In this document: piece after piece, positions 30,948 to 39,088 of the stretch
How positions within the stretch are numbered: position 1 is the first letter of the stretch
How the letters are laid out: each line of letters opens with the position of its first letter
Source of the DNA: Parasphaerochaeta coccoides DSM 17374
Lineage (GTDB): Bacteria > Spirochaetota > Spirochaetia > Sphaerochaetales > Sphaerochaetaceae
Assembly: GCF_000208385.1 (NCBI RefSeq)
Contig: NC_015436.1
Span: 744,001 to 808,000 of the forward strand
DNA length: 64,000 nt
Reading direction: 5' to 3'
Position numbers and translations under genes: made by a program
The notes under the pieces: model-generated
Databases searched by the model: none
What the model saw: only the letters and a program-made list of their open reading frames with translations
What the model was told of the DNA's origin: nothing

Positions 30948-30980
30948 CATCGCAAAAAACATCGTAAAAAATAGACTCAA

Positions 30981-31027
30981 AATCGGGCAGATGATCATGA
31001 TACGTGATGTCTGCCTGATTAATTTTT
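30981..31027 (+). terminator. Intrinsic terminator after ahpC
   Basis: AATCGGGCAGA (30981-30991) pairs with TCTGCCTGATT (31010-31020, one G-T pair), followed by AATTTTT. Confidence 0.75.
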
Positions 31028-31065
31028 GCCAGTAATCCAGGGAATTGCAAACAACATCGCTCCAC

Positions 31066-31087
31066 TTATATCCTGATTATATCCTGA
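31066..31087 (+). promoter_or_regulatory. Perfect 11-bp tandem repeat over the putative comM promoter
   Basis: TTATATCCTGA occurs twice back to back. The first copy contains TATATC, which could be a -10 box with TTGCAA (31045-31050) as -35 at 16 bases. The repeats end 46 bases before the comM start. Confidence 0.5.
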
Positions 31088-31133
31088 AACACCAACCACA
31101 CCTTCTTCTTTTCCATGTGTATGGAGATGAAAG

Positions 31134-32699
31134 ATGTTGATATTCAGTCACCTTGCCCAGGGTTATCGGGGCATATGCATCCAGATAGAAGCGGATGTAC
31201 GCAATGGTTTTCCAGGATTCGATATTGTGGGACTACCGGACAGCACAATCAGGGAGGCACGTGAACGGATTCGTTCTGCCATAAGGAACAGTGGTTTCAA
31301 ATTCCCTGCCCAGAGAATACTGGTCAACCTGGCACCTGCCCATATTCCCAAGACCGGTACGGAACTCGATGCAGCTATCGCAGTTGCCATCTTGCTTGCC
31401 GGCATTCATGTCCTTTCACTTCCCGCCGCGCCCCTCATGATCACCGGGGAACTTGCCCTTGACGGGCACATCAGGGGCAACATGTCTCTTTCAGCGGTGG
31501 AGAGCGCACGACTTGTCGGATGTCGGACAATTCTTTCGCCTGAATCACATCTCGCCAGCCTTAGTTACAATGAACAAAATGAGCATCACAGTCCAGAAAA
31601 CCATCAGGATACTATAGTCGTGCACCCTGTGCGAACCTTGAAGGAAGCATTCCAGGCGGCACAAGAACATATAAAAAACCACAAGTCAATAATCACTTCG
31701 GTAAAGAAAGACAATGAATCCTACCCATTGCCCCCGTTGTCACCTTTCCAAGGAATCACGGGAATGAAAGAAGCAAGGAGAGCATTGGAAATAGCGGCAG
31801 CCGGACGACATGATGTATTGTTGTTCGGTCCTTCCGGCTCTGGAAAGACTATGATAGCCTCCCGTTTTATCCAGCTCATACCACCTCTCGGCTCCATGGA
31901 AGCCAAGGAAAGACTTCTTGTGTGGGAGTCATGCAGAAACAGACAAGAAGCGCAGGAAGGAATTGGTACAATCCTTCCCCACGACTGTACTTCGCGCCAG
32001 GTGTTAGGATCCATCCGTACCGCCTCCCCTGGGCAAGGAGCGCTGCATCATGGTTCAGTTCTGTTTCTCGATGAAATAACTGCTTATGCGCCGAAAGTAC
32101 TGGAGACAATCAAAGAAATACATGATGAAGGAAAAACTATCCTGCAAATGAATGACGGCAGGCATATTGTCTATCCTTCGGTCTTTCAAGTCATTGCGAC
32201 CATGAATGCATGTCCCTGCGGTCGTCTGGGCATGGAAAAAAATAGTTGCCTGTGCTCAGATAAGGAAATCCGCCATTTCTGGAAAAAAGTACCCGCTCCA
32301 ATCCTTGATCGGTTTGATATCAGGCTTCCCATCATACCGGAAGATTTCTCCGTCCCTTTGGAAACATCACAGGATGATGAACTCCCGGCACGGATTACCA
32401 ATGCGGTATGCCGTCAAGACGAGCGTTTTGCAGAGAGTCCTCAACATTATCATAGGAATGGCGATATTGTACGCGGGCCAGCACTGGATTTTTTTCCTAA
32501 GTTACCAGAAATCCTGAAACTTCTGCGTTCTTTTCCCGCAACGGCGAGCTTCTCGGTACGCGGCTTATTATGTACTGCGGCTGTCGCACGGACCATTGCT
32601 GATTTGGATGATAGTGATTCAATCCGTGCTTGCCACATGGAGGAAGCAATCGGAATGCGCAAGTTCGCAGGAACAGACATTTTCTGGAGGAACTTGTAA
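31134..32699 (+). CDS. comM: ComM/YifB-type AAA+ ATPase (Mg-chelatase-like)
   Basis: 521 residues, full length. N-terminal ChlI-like domain (QIEADVRNGFPGFDIVGLPD, FPAQRILVNLAPAHIPKTG), AAA+ core with Walker A GPSGSGKT at 232-239, Walker B VLFLDEI, sensor region MNACPCG with four cysteines nearby, arginine finger PILDRFDIRLP, and a C-terminal helical domain (SVRGLLCTAAVARTIADL). ComM is a hexameric helicase for branch migration of DNA taken up by transformation. GGAGATG precedes the ATG. With dprA in the same window it hints at a DNA-uptake or recombination capacity; both are also common in bacteria not known to be competent. Confidence 0.93.
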   Translation: MLIFSHLAQGYRGICIQIEADVRNGFPGFDIVGLPDSTIREARERIRSAIRNSGFKFPAQRILVNLAPAHIPKTGTELDAAIAVAILLAGIHVLSLPAAPLMITGELALDGHIRGNMSLSAVESARLVGCRTILSPESHLASLSYNEQNEHHSPENHQDTIVVHPVRTLKEAFQAAQEHIKNHKSIITSVKKDNESYPLPPLSPFQGITGMKEARRALEIAAAGRHDVLLFGPSGSGKTMIASRFIQLIPPLGSMEAKERLLVWESCRNRQEAQEGIGTILPHDCTSRQVLGSIRTASPGQGALHHGSVLFLDEITAYAPKVLETIKEIHDEGKTILQMNDGRHIVYPSVFQVIATMNACPCGRLGMEKNSCLCSDKEIRHFWKKVPAPILDRFDIRLPIIPEDFSVPLETSQDDELPARITNAVCRQDERFAESPQHYHRNGDIVRGPALDFFPKLPEILKLLRSFPATASFSVRGLLCTAAVARTIADLDDSDSIRACHMEEAIGMRKFAGTDIFWRNL

Positions 32700-32706
32700 T
32701 TCAAAA

Positions 32707-32734
32707 AATCCCCGCCATGTCAGGGACGGGGATT
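32707..32734. terminator. Stem-loop after comM
   Basis: AATCCCCG/CGGGGATT stem with a 12-base loop, 7 bases after the comM stop. There is no T-run on the plus strand; on the minus strand six T follow, so it would terminate leftward transcription better. Confidence 0.4.
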
Positions 32735-32790
32735 AATCCACATGTAAACATTACACATTTTAAAAAACAAACCAACGAAACCGTTAGTTG

Positions 32791-32824
32791 GATATCGTTA
32801 TCCTTGATAATAAACAACGATATC
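32791..32824. promoter_or_regulatory. Inverted repeat abutting the promoter of the XRE regulator gene
   Basis: GATATCGTT (32791-32799) and AACGATATC (32816-32824) are perfect 9-base arms 16 bases apart, ending one base before the -35 box. The left arm also sits in GGATA-TCGT-TATCC. It could be the autoregulatory operator of the adjacent HTH protein (inference). Confidence 0.45.
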
Positions 32825-32825
32825 A

Positions 32826-32854
32826 TTGCATGTCAACAAGAAAACATGTATATG
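32826..32854 (+). promoter_or_regulatory. Candidate promoter of the XRE regulator gene
   Basis: TTGCAT (32826-32831), 17 bases, TATATG (32849-32854); start of the gene 28 bases later. Confidence 0.45.
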
Positions 32855-32882
32855 TGAGGACAATTTGTTATAGTTTCTAACT

Positions 32883-33254
32883 ATGAACAAAGAGAACCTC
32901 GCAATGGATTTTTGGGGACGCGTCGAAGAACTCCAGAAAAGGAAAGGTATTACTTTGCGAGAGGCTTGTGAGAAAGCCGGTCTGAACTATGGAACCGCTA
33001 TCAATCAGAAAAGCAATGCTACTTTGCCAAATCTTGTTTCAGGAGTTCTCCTTGCCAGGCAGTTTGATACTTCGGTCGAGTGGCTGCTGTTTGGGAATGT
33101 CGGCCTTTCGAACTCACAAAAATCTCTTTGGAATGCGTTTTCGGCTGTCGTAGAGAAAGATGAACTTTACAATATCGTCAAAAAACTTCCTCAGCTTACC
33201 AGTCGGAAACTTCAAGCTATCGGCACATTGCTTGAAGACCACATCCAGGAGTGA
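32883..33254 (+). CDS. XRE-family helix-turn-helix protein
   Basis: 123 residues. Helix-turn-helix of Cro/CI type at about 10-65 (FWGRVEELQKRKGITLREACEKAGLNYGTAINQKSN), with a typical DTSVEWLLFG ending; the C-terminal half (about 70-123) is helical and of unknown role. The first ATG has no ribosome site; the ATG at 32904 (MDFWGRVEEL) resembles how related spirochaete proteins begin and may be the true start. It is monocistronic, with an inverted repeat at its promoter. A ferredoxin gene remnant lies 8 bases downstream. Target genes unknown. Confidence 0.82.
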   Translation: MNKENLAMDFWGRVEELQKRKGITLREACEKAGLNYGTAINQKSNATLPNLVSGVLLARQFDTSVEWLLFGNVGLSNSQKSLWNAFSAVVEKDELYNIVKKLPQLTSRKLQAIGTLLEDHIQE

Positions 33255-33262
33255 AATGATAA

Positions 33263-33442
33263 CGTATTTCTATAACAGAAAAAGTATCTTTCACTGACCA
33301 TTGTGAAGGATGTTTGACGTGTGTCCACCTTTGTCCACCCAAGGCGATGCATCTGAAAAATGAGAGAAGCAACAAACGGTGGATAAACCCGAAAGTATCA
33401 TTGAATGAAATCATCGTAGCCAATAATCACTTAAACCCATAG
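33263..33442 (+). pseudogene. Remnant of a 4Fe-4S ferredoxin (EFR1-like) C-terminus
   Basis: The frame between a TAA (33260-33262) and a TAG (33440-33442) has no ATG, GTG or TTG before its conserved part, yet encodes DHCEGCLTCVHLCPPKAMH, a full CX2CX2CX3CP iron-sulphur motif (cysteine codons at 33302, 33311, 33320 and 33332), then SNKRWINPKVSLNEIIVANN. That order, including the RxxNPxVxLxEII ending, matches the C-terminus of flavodoxin/ferredoxin fusion proteins of the EFR1 type. Only about 59 codons remain; the rest of the gene is absent. The break falls right behind the XRE gene stop, suggesting that a rearrangement which placed the XRE gene here removed the upstream part. A short expressed peptide is unlikely without a start. 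Confidence 0.75.
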
Positions 33443-33514
33443 GCGTATCACACCGCATAATGACCTCATCTATAGGTGAAAACACTTAGAAGATTATAGG
33501 GGGAATTACCTATT

Positions 33515-33542
33515 TATGGTTATCAGAGGCAATGATACCATA
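33515..33542. promoter_or_regulatory. Candidate operator upstream of the sugar ABC operon
   Basis: Imperfect inverted repeat TATGGTTATCA ... TGATACCATA (one extra T in the left arm, 7-base centre), about 120 bases before the first permease gene. Size and symmetry fit a sugar-responsive repressor site. The remaining gap (33443-33663) holds nothing else clear. Confidence 0.4.
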
Positions 33543-33663
33543 CCTTAAATATGTAATTCGACATCATTACTCTCGGTAATGCGTCGTTGAACAGATGTTG
33601 ACTAAAAATTAAGCAGACGGGAATTGCTTTCTGGTCGGCACGGCTGAAACGGAGGGATATGTA

Positions 33664-34596
33664 ATGGGAATGGAAAGAAGTTTGTCAAAGAAATTCAGGA
33701 ACAACGTGACTTCTTATGCATTCCTCATTCCTTGGTTGCTCGGTTTCTTTGTCCTGACCGTATACCCCATGGTGTACTCCCTTTACCTTTCTTTTACCGA
33801 GTATAACATCCTCCAACCGCCAAAGTGGGTTGGCTTGCGAAATTATTTTGTCATGTTCGGTGGCAACAAACTGTATCAGGGGGACGAAAGATTCCTCAAC
33901 TCCCTTTTCGTGACATTGAAGTTCGTGTTCATTTCTGTTCCGCTCAAACTGGTCTTTGCGCTTGTCATAGCCATGGTGATGAACAGAAAGCTCAAGCTGA
34001 TGCCCCTCTACCGCGCGCTTTACTACATACCCACTTTGCTTGGCGGGTCAGTGGCGATAGCTGTGCTATGGCGACGCCTTTTCGCCGGCGACGGAATCTT
34101 CAACCTTATCTTGAAAAACATCTTCAGCGTGTCGAATCCTCCATCGTGGATATCAGACCCACGGTATGCCCTTTCCACGTTGATTATACTGGCCGTCTGG
34201 CAGTTCGGCTCCCCTATGATTATCTTTCTCGCGGGACTTCAGCAGATACCGAAAGAATACTATGAAGCCTCCGCTGTAGACGGGGCAGGAAAGACTTGGC
34301 AGCTTTTCTCCATTACATTGCCTTGTCTCTCCCCTATCATAATGTTCAACTTCATCATGCAGATGATCAGTGCATTTCAGTCTTTCACCCAGGCTTTCGT
34401 CGTGTCAGGAGGGTCGGGAGGGCCACTTGATTCCACCATGTTCTATAGCCTGTACCTGTATATAAAGGGCTTCGGGTTTTCCGAGATGGGGTATGCATCG
34501 GCCATGGCGTGGGTGCTTCTGATTGTGATTGCCGCATTGACAGCGCTGTCTTTCAGGTTCTCCGGCAGGCTCGTCTCCTACGGCAGCGGAGAATAA
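33664..34596 (+). CDS. Sugar ABC transporter permease (MalF/UgpA type)
   Basis: 310 residues, six membrane segments. The EAA loop (YYEASAVDGAGKTWQLFSITLP) that contacts the ATPase is intact. First gene of an operon with a second permease (3-base gap), a binding protein and two glycosidases. GGAGGG precedes the ATG by 7 bases. The substrate is probably an oligosaccharide cut by the downstream enzymes, perhaps xylo- or arabino-oligosaccharides (inference). Confidence 0.93.
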   Translation: MGMERSLSKKFRNNVTSYAFLIPWLLGFFVLTVYPMVYSLYLSFTEYNILQPPKWVGLRNYFVMFGGNKLYQGDERFLNSLFVTLKFVFISVPLKLVFALVIAMVMNRKLKLMPLYRALYYIPTLLGGSVAIAVLWRRLFAGDGIFNLILKNIFSVSNPPSWISDPRYALSTLIILAVWQFGSPMIIFLAGLQQIPKEYYEASAVDGAGKTWQLFSITLPCLSPIIMFNFIMQMISAFQSFTQAFVVSGGSGGPLDSTMFYSLYLYIKGFGFSEMGYASAMAWVLLIVIAALTALSFRFSGRLVSYGSGE

Positions 34597-34599
34597 CCC

Positions 34600-35448
34600 A
34601 TGAAAAAGATAACCAAAGACCACATCTCCAACACCATTGTGAACATCGTCATCATTGTCATGGCATTCGGGATGCTCTACCCCGTCCTTTGGCTGATATC
34701 CGCTTCATTCAAAGTCCCCAATACGATTTTTCGGGATGCAGGGCTGATACCTGAGGCATTCACGTTGCAGAACTATACGAATGGATGGAAAGGCATTGGC
34801 ATTGTCGGATTCGACACATTCTTCCGGAACTCCTTTATCATCAGCTTATTTTGCATCATCGCAAATCTTGTCTTCTGTTCGCTGACGGCATATGCTTTCG
34901 CGCGGCTCGAATTTTCTGGAAGAAAGATATGGTTTGGCATCATGATGCTGACACTTATGCTGCCGGGACATGTGACCACCATCCCCCGCTACATCCTTTT
35001 CAGATCTTTCGGCTGGCTCGATTCCATCTTGCCTATCGTAGTACCCAAGTTTTTCGCTACGGACGCGTTCTTCATCTTCCTGCTCGTCCAGTTCATCAGA
35101 AGCTTACCCAGGGAGCTGGATGAGGCGGCACTGATTGACGGCTGCGGCAAGTTCGGAATCTACGGGAAAATCATTCTGCCAATGACTGTCCCCGCATTGA
35201 TTACCACGCTTCTGTTTACCTTCCTATGGACATGGGATGATTTCTTCAACCAGCTTCTCTACCTCAATTCACCCCAGAAATATACTGTACCAATGGGACT
35301 AAGGCTTTTCCTCGATGCCTCAGGAGTTTCCTCCTGGGGATCAATGTTCGCCATGTCAGTACTTTCGCTGGTTCCCTGCTTTATTCTGTTCGTATCACTA
35401 CAAAAGTATTTTGTACGGGGAATTGCTACTACGGGTATCAAGGGATGA
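34600..35448 (+). CDS. Sugar ABC transporter permease (MalG/UgpE type)
   Basis: 282 residues, six membrane segments, starting with the usual VNIVIIVMAFGMLYPVLWLISASFK. EAA loop: ELDEAALIDGCGKFGIYGKIILP. Pairs with the preceding permease to form the channel. No ATPase gene occurs in the operon, so a shared MsiK/UgpC-type ATPase encoded elsewhere is likely. A 16-base perfect palindrome covers the stop codon. Confidence 0.93.
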   Translation: MKKITKDHISNTIVNIVIIVMAFGMLYPVLWLISASFKVPNTIFRDAGLIPEAFTLQNYTNGWKGIGIVGFDTFFRNSFIISLFCIIANLVFCSLTAYAFARLEFSGRKIWFGIMMLTLMLPGHVTTIPRYILFRSFGWLDSILPIVVPKFFATDAFFIFLLVQFIRSLPRELDEAALIDGCGKFGIYGKIILPMTVPALITTLLFTFLWTWDDFFNQLLYLNSPQKYTVPMGLRLFLDASGVSSWGSMFAMSVLSLVPCFILFVSLQKYFVRGIATTGIKG

Positions 35449-35457
35449 TATCATCCC
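35442..35457. repeat. Perfect palindrome between permease and binding-protein genes
   Basis: GGGATGATATCATCCC, 16 bases, spanning the stop of the second permease gene and lying before the ribosome site of the binding-protein gene. As RNA it folds into a 6-bp hairpin with a 4-base loop; such intercistronic hairpins often set higher levels of the binding-protein message. Confidence 0.6.
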
Positions 35458-35480
35458 ACAAATAAAGAGGAGATTTCACA

Positions 35481-36773
35481 ATGAAAAAAGCATTTTTGCT
35501 TCTTATCATTCTTCTGGTTGCTACCTCCATGGTATTCTCAGCCGGAACCAAAGAGAGCGCGGGAGCTGCCACTGCCAGTGCCAGCGGAACAGTCCGATGG
35601 GCGTACTGGGGCGGCGAAGCTCGTATAACCCGCAGCGCACAGGCGGTGCTGCTGTTTGAATCCGCAAATCCGGGCATCAAGGTGAACATGGAACCTTCCG
35701 GCGGCTCAGGTGACCACTTTGTGAAGGTAGATACGCAGCTGGCAGCAGTAAGCGGTCCGGACATTATCCAGATGGGCGGTAACATTGATGACTACATCAA
35801 GAGAGGCGCATTGCTTCCCTTGAATGGCTATGTCGGTACGATACTCAACACATCAGTCATTGATCCCGGAGCCATAGAAGCGGGAAGTCGAGACGGAAAC
35901 CTCTATGGTGTAACCACCGGAGCAAACATGCCAGCTCTCGTCTACAACAAATCCTTGCTGGAAAGAAGCGGAGCTCCGCTTCCCAAGGTAAGTATGACCT
36001 ACGATGAGTTCCGCGCATACCTGTTGCTCATCAGAGACAAGCTCCCCAAGGGAGTGTATCCGATGATGGATATTGGTATTCTGTCCAGCAACTCGACTCC
36101 TTTCGGCTATTGGACGGGATACAACGGTACGCCTCTGTACAAGACAGCGGAAAACAGAACATACGTGACTCCCGCTGATGCCACGAAGTATCTTGAACTG
36201 TTCAAGGATTACAGGGACAATGGCCTGATTCCTCCGGCTGATGTGGCTGCGGCATATGCAGAGACCAATGCAGACTCCTCGGCAATCGTAGCGGGCAAGG
36301 TGGCCATAGGATTCCTCTGGACTAACCAGATTGGTGGATGGCAGGCAACCATGACTGATGAGATTGACTTCATCGAATTCCCTGGCGCAGCCGAGAAAAA
36401 TTCGCTTTGGCAAACACAGAGTCAGTACTATACGGTGAACAAAGACGCAAAGAATCCAGAACTGGCGGTCAGGTTCATAAATTTCCTGGTCAACTCACCT
36501 GAAGCGGCTATTGTCTTGGGTAGTGATCGTGGTTCTTCCGCATCCTCGACAGCACGTGCCGCAGGCTCTGCAAGTGCTGCTGACCAGAAAATCCTTTCAT
36601 ACATGCAGGTTGCAGGTCCTCATACGTCGCCCGAAGGAGATCACGTACCTAATGATACGGAACTCAATAGCACTCTTTACTTGATTTATCAGAGGGTAGC
36701 TTTCGGCCAGATTACTCCGGCTGATGGCGGACAGCAGATTTACGACTTGCTCATCCGGCTGATTTCCAAGTAA
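35481..36773 (+). CDS. Extracellular sugar-binding protein of the ABC transporter
   Basis: 430 residues. Signal peptide at 1-21 (MKKAFLLLIILLVATSMVFSA) with a likely cut before GTKES; no lipobox cysteine. The mature part has the family-1 solute-binding pattern (VRWAYWGG, FESANPGIKVNMEPSGG, PDIIQMGGNIDDYIKRGALLPLNGYV, YGVTTGANMPALVYNKSLLERSG). It captures the sugar outside the membrane and delivers it to the two permeases. GAGGAG precedes the ATG by 8 bases. A terminator follows, which may leave the two glycosidase genes on partial read-through. Confidence 0.93.
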   Translation: MKKAFLLLIILLVATSMVFSAGTKESAGAATASASGTVRWAYWGGEARITRSAQAVLLFESANPGIKVNMEPSGGSGDHFVKVDTQLAAVSGPDIIQMGGNIDDYIKRGALLPLNGYVGTILNTSVIDPGAIEAGSRDGNLYGVTTGANMPALVYNKSLLERSGAPLPKVSMTYDEFRAYLLLIRDKLPKGVYPMMDIGILSSNSTPFGYWTGYNGTPLYKTAENRTYVTPADATKYLELFKDYRDNGLIPPADVAAAYAETNADSSAIVAGKVAIGFLWTNQIGGWQATMTDEIDFIEFPGAAEKNSLWQTQSQYYTVNKDAKNPELAVRFINFLVNSPEAAIVLGSDRGSSASSTARAAGSASAADQKILSYMQVAGPHTSPEGDHVPNDTELNSTLYLIYQRVAFGQITPADGGQQIYDLLIRLISK

Positions 36774-36843
36774 GAAGCTGGATTTATCGCAAGACAGGAG
36801 ATGGAATTAAACTATGGGGTAATTCTACCTGTACGCTATCTTG

Positions 36844-36871
36844 ACGGGGAGCCACGGCTCCCCGTATTTTT
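36844..36871 (+). terminator. Terminator after the binding-protein gene
   Basis: ACGGGGAGCC and GGCTCCCCGT form a GC-rich stem followed by ATTTTTG. It lies 70 bases after the stop and 43 before the next gene, so the glycosidase genes may depend on read-through or their own promoter. Confidence 0.75.
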
Positions 36872-36913
36872 GTAATCTCCACTGCGCTGGGAAAGGAAAA
36901 GAAAGGTGTCTTC

Positions 36914-39034
36914 ATGTCAAAAGATTCATCAGGCATTGACGCATCAAAAACGGTAGCCAGGAACAATCCCGTACTGCGGGAAATCAAGACAGTCTCCCCT
37001 CTTTCCATCGGCAACGGACAGCTTGCCTTCACTGCCGATCCGACCGGCCTACAAACGTTCTATACCATGTACGGGGAAGCATATGTCCCACTATGCACCA
37101 TGTCACAATGGGGTTGGCACACTACCCCGGCACAGGGAAACGGAACAGGAAAATATTCCTTGTCCGACCTTGAAATGACACAGTACGACTTCGGTGGAAG
37201 AACTGTCCAATATCCGGTTGAGAAAAAACCGGGAAATGAAGAAGTCTACGGTTGGCTCAGGGAAAATCCGCACAAGTGTAATCTCATACGTATCGGCTTC
37301 CGTCTTGACGGCAAGGATATTTTGCCTGACTCCATCTCGGCAATACATCAGGAACTGTACATGTACGATGGGTTCTTGGAAAGCCAGTTCTCTCTGGAGG
37401 GAGTTCCTTGCCAGGTAAAATCAGCCTGTGCGCCGCATATGGATATGTTGGCATTCTCCATAGAAACTCCTTTGCTTGCATCCCGTAGACTGTCCGTCGT
37501 CTTCTCCTTTCCCTACGGTAGTCCCGATATTTCCGGTTCCGACTGGTCATGCCCTGAACGGCATATCTCGACCTTTTCCCGGCGACAAGACCGCCAGTGG
37601 TCAATCTTACGCGCCATGGATAATCTCACCTTTCACCTGAACGTTCAGGCCTGTACGCCAGCCCGAATGGAGCGGACAGGCAGCCATGAATTCACGCTCT
37701 CCGCCACTGCGGGGTATTCTTTGGAATTTACCGCCGATTTCATCCATGAAAGCCAGGATAATTTTAAAGAAAACAAGCAGGAAGAAGATAAAAACGACAT
37801 CCTTTCCAGCGGAACAACCTCAACAGTCTTCACCTGCGCAAAACACTGGTGGAACTCTTTCTGGGAAGAAGGAGGCATCATAGACCTGTCGGGCAGCATA
37901 GACATACGAGCCGGAGAGTTAGAAAGGAGGACAATTCTTTCCCTCTATCTGCTGGCAATAAACTGCACGGGAGGAATGCCCCCCCAGGAAACCGGCCTGT
38001 TCTGCAATAGCTGGTACGGTAAGTTCCACCTTGAAATGCACCTGTGGCACGGTGCTTTCTTTCCCCTCTGGAACCATGCCAACCTGCTCATGAGAAGCCT
38101 CGGATGGTATAAGCGCATTCTGCCCCAAGCACGGGAAAACGCACGGAACAATGGCTATGCGGGAGCTCGCTGGCCCAAGATGGTCGCATATGAAGGAACC
38201 GACAGCCCCTCACCCATCGCTCCTTTGCTTGTTTGGCAACAACCACATGTCATCTATTTGCTCGAACTTCTCCGCCGTTCTGGAATGAAACCGTCCTTTA
38301 TGGCGGAGTATTGGGATGTAATGTCAGAAACCGCGACTTTCATGGCGGATTATGCCATGCTGTCTCGACAGGACGGATTGTACCATCTTCTGCCGCCCCT
38401 CATCCCAGTGCAGGAGACACATTCTCCCATGGCCGTCACTGACCCGGCGTTCGAGATTGAATACTGGCATTTCGCTCTCGGCATAGCGTGTGCATGGGCA
38501 CGGGAACTTGGTGTCAAGGTACCGCCAAAATGGGCAGAAGTCTGGCAACGCATTGCTCCTGTCCCGAAGCATGGGGGTTTATACATCGCCCACGCAGACT
38601 GTCCTGATACTTTCACTAAATTCACTACTGACCATCCGTCAATGCTGGGAGCATGTGGTGTCATCCCGTCAGAGCGAATCAATCCGGCAATCATGTTTGC
38701 TACATTGGAAAAGACAATGGAATGCTGGGATTACTTATCCTTGTGGGGATGGGATTTTGCCATGATGGCCATGACCGCCACACGACTGGGAAAACCGGAC
38801 ACTGCCCTGGATTTGCTTTTGTGTGATACACCGAAAAATTCCTACGAAGCTAACGGACACAACTTCCAGAAATCACGGAACGACCTTCCCGCATACTTGC
38901 CAGGAAACGGTGGGCTGCTTTTTGCCCTGGCCTTGATGTCGGCAGGCTGGGACGGCTGTGCGGACATAGCTCCTGGATTTCCGAAAAACGGGAAATGGAA
39001 AGTCCTCACCAGGAATATCTTGCCGTTGCCATAA
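36914..39034 (+). CDS. Large predicted glycoside hydrolase, (alpha/alpha)6 type, family uncertain
   Basis: 706 residues, no signal peptide, so probably intracellular. The N-terminal third is beta-rich (SPLSIGNGQLAFTADPTGLQTF, MSQWGWHTTP); the C-terminal half looks like a helical toroid (WYGKFHLEMHLWHGAFFPLWNHANLL, GARWPKMVAYEG, FEIEYWHFALGIA). The layout resembles clan GH-L-like or GH95-type enzymes, and the glutamates and aspartates in the helical half are candidates for catalysis, but I do not recognise a characterised family. AAAGGTG precedes the ATG. It lies between the sugar transporter and a GH43 gene, so it probably acts on imported oligosaccharides. Confidence 0.65.
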   Translation: MSKDSSGIDASKTVARNNPVLREIKTVSPLSIGNGQLAFTADPTGLQTFYTMYGEAYVPLCTMSQWGWHTTPAQGNGTGKYSLSDLEMTQYDFGGRTVQYPVEKKPGNEEVYGWLRENPHKCNLIRIGFRLDGKDILPDSISAIHQELYMYDGFLESQFSLEGVPCQVKSACAPHMDMLAFSIETPLLASRRLSVVFSFPYGSPDISGSDWSCPERHISTFSRRQDRQWSILRAMDNLTFHLNVQACTPARMERTGSHEFTLSATAGYSLEFTADFIHESQDNFKENKQEEDKNDILSSGTTSTVFTCAKHWWNSFWEEGGIIDLSGSIDIRAGELERRTILSLYLLAINCTGGMPPQETGLFCNSWYGKFHLEMHLWHGAFFPLWNHANLLMRSLGWYKRILPQARENARNNGYAGARWPKMVAYEGTDSPSPIAPLLVWQQPHVIYLLELLRRSGMKPSFMAEYWDVMSETATFMADYAMLSRQDGLYHLLPPLIPVQETHSPMAVTDPAFEIEYWHFALGIACAWARELGVKVPPKWAEVWQRIAPVPKHGGLYIAHADCPDTFTKFTTDHPSMLGACGVIPSERINPAIMFATLEKTMECWDYLSLWGWDFAMMAMTATRLGKPDTALDLLLCDTPKNSYEANGHNFQKSRNDLPAYLPGNGGLLFALALMSAGWDGCADIAPGFPKNGKWKVLTRNILPLP

Positions 39035-39088
39035 ACATAGGGAACATGAAAGAATCCATTCAGGAACAAAAAAAGGAGGCGATGTTCA

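Noticed and set aside
33340-33400. A DnaA-box-like TTATCCAC element
   Set aside because: Single copy, inside the ferredoxin remnant, with no AT-rich unwinding region or dnaA/dnaN nearby; not an origin.
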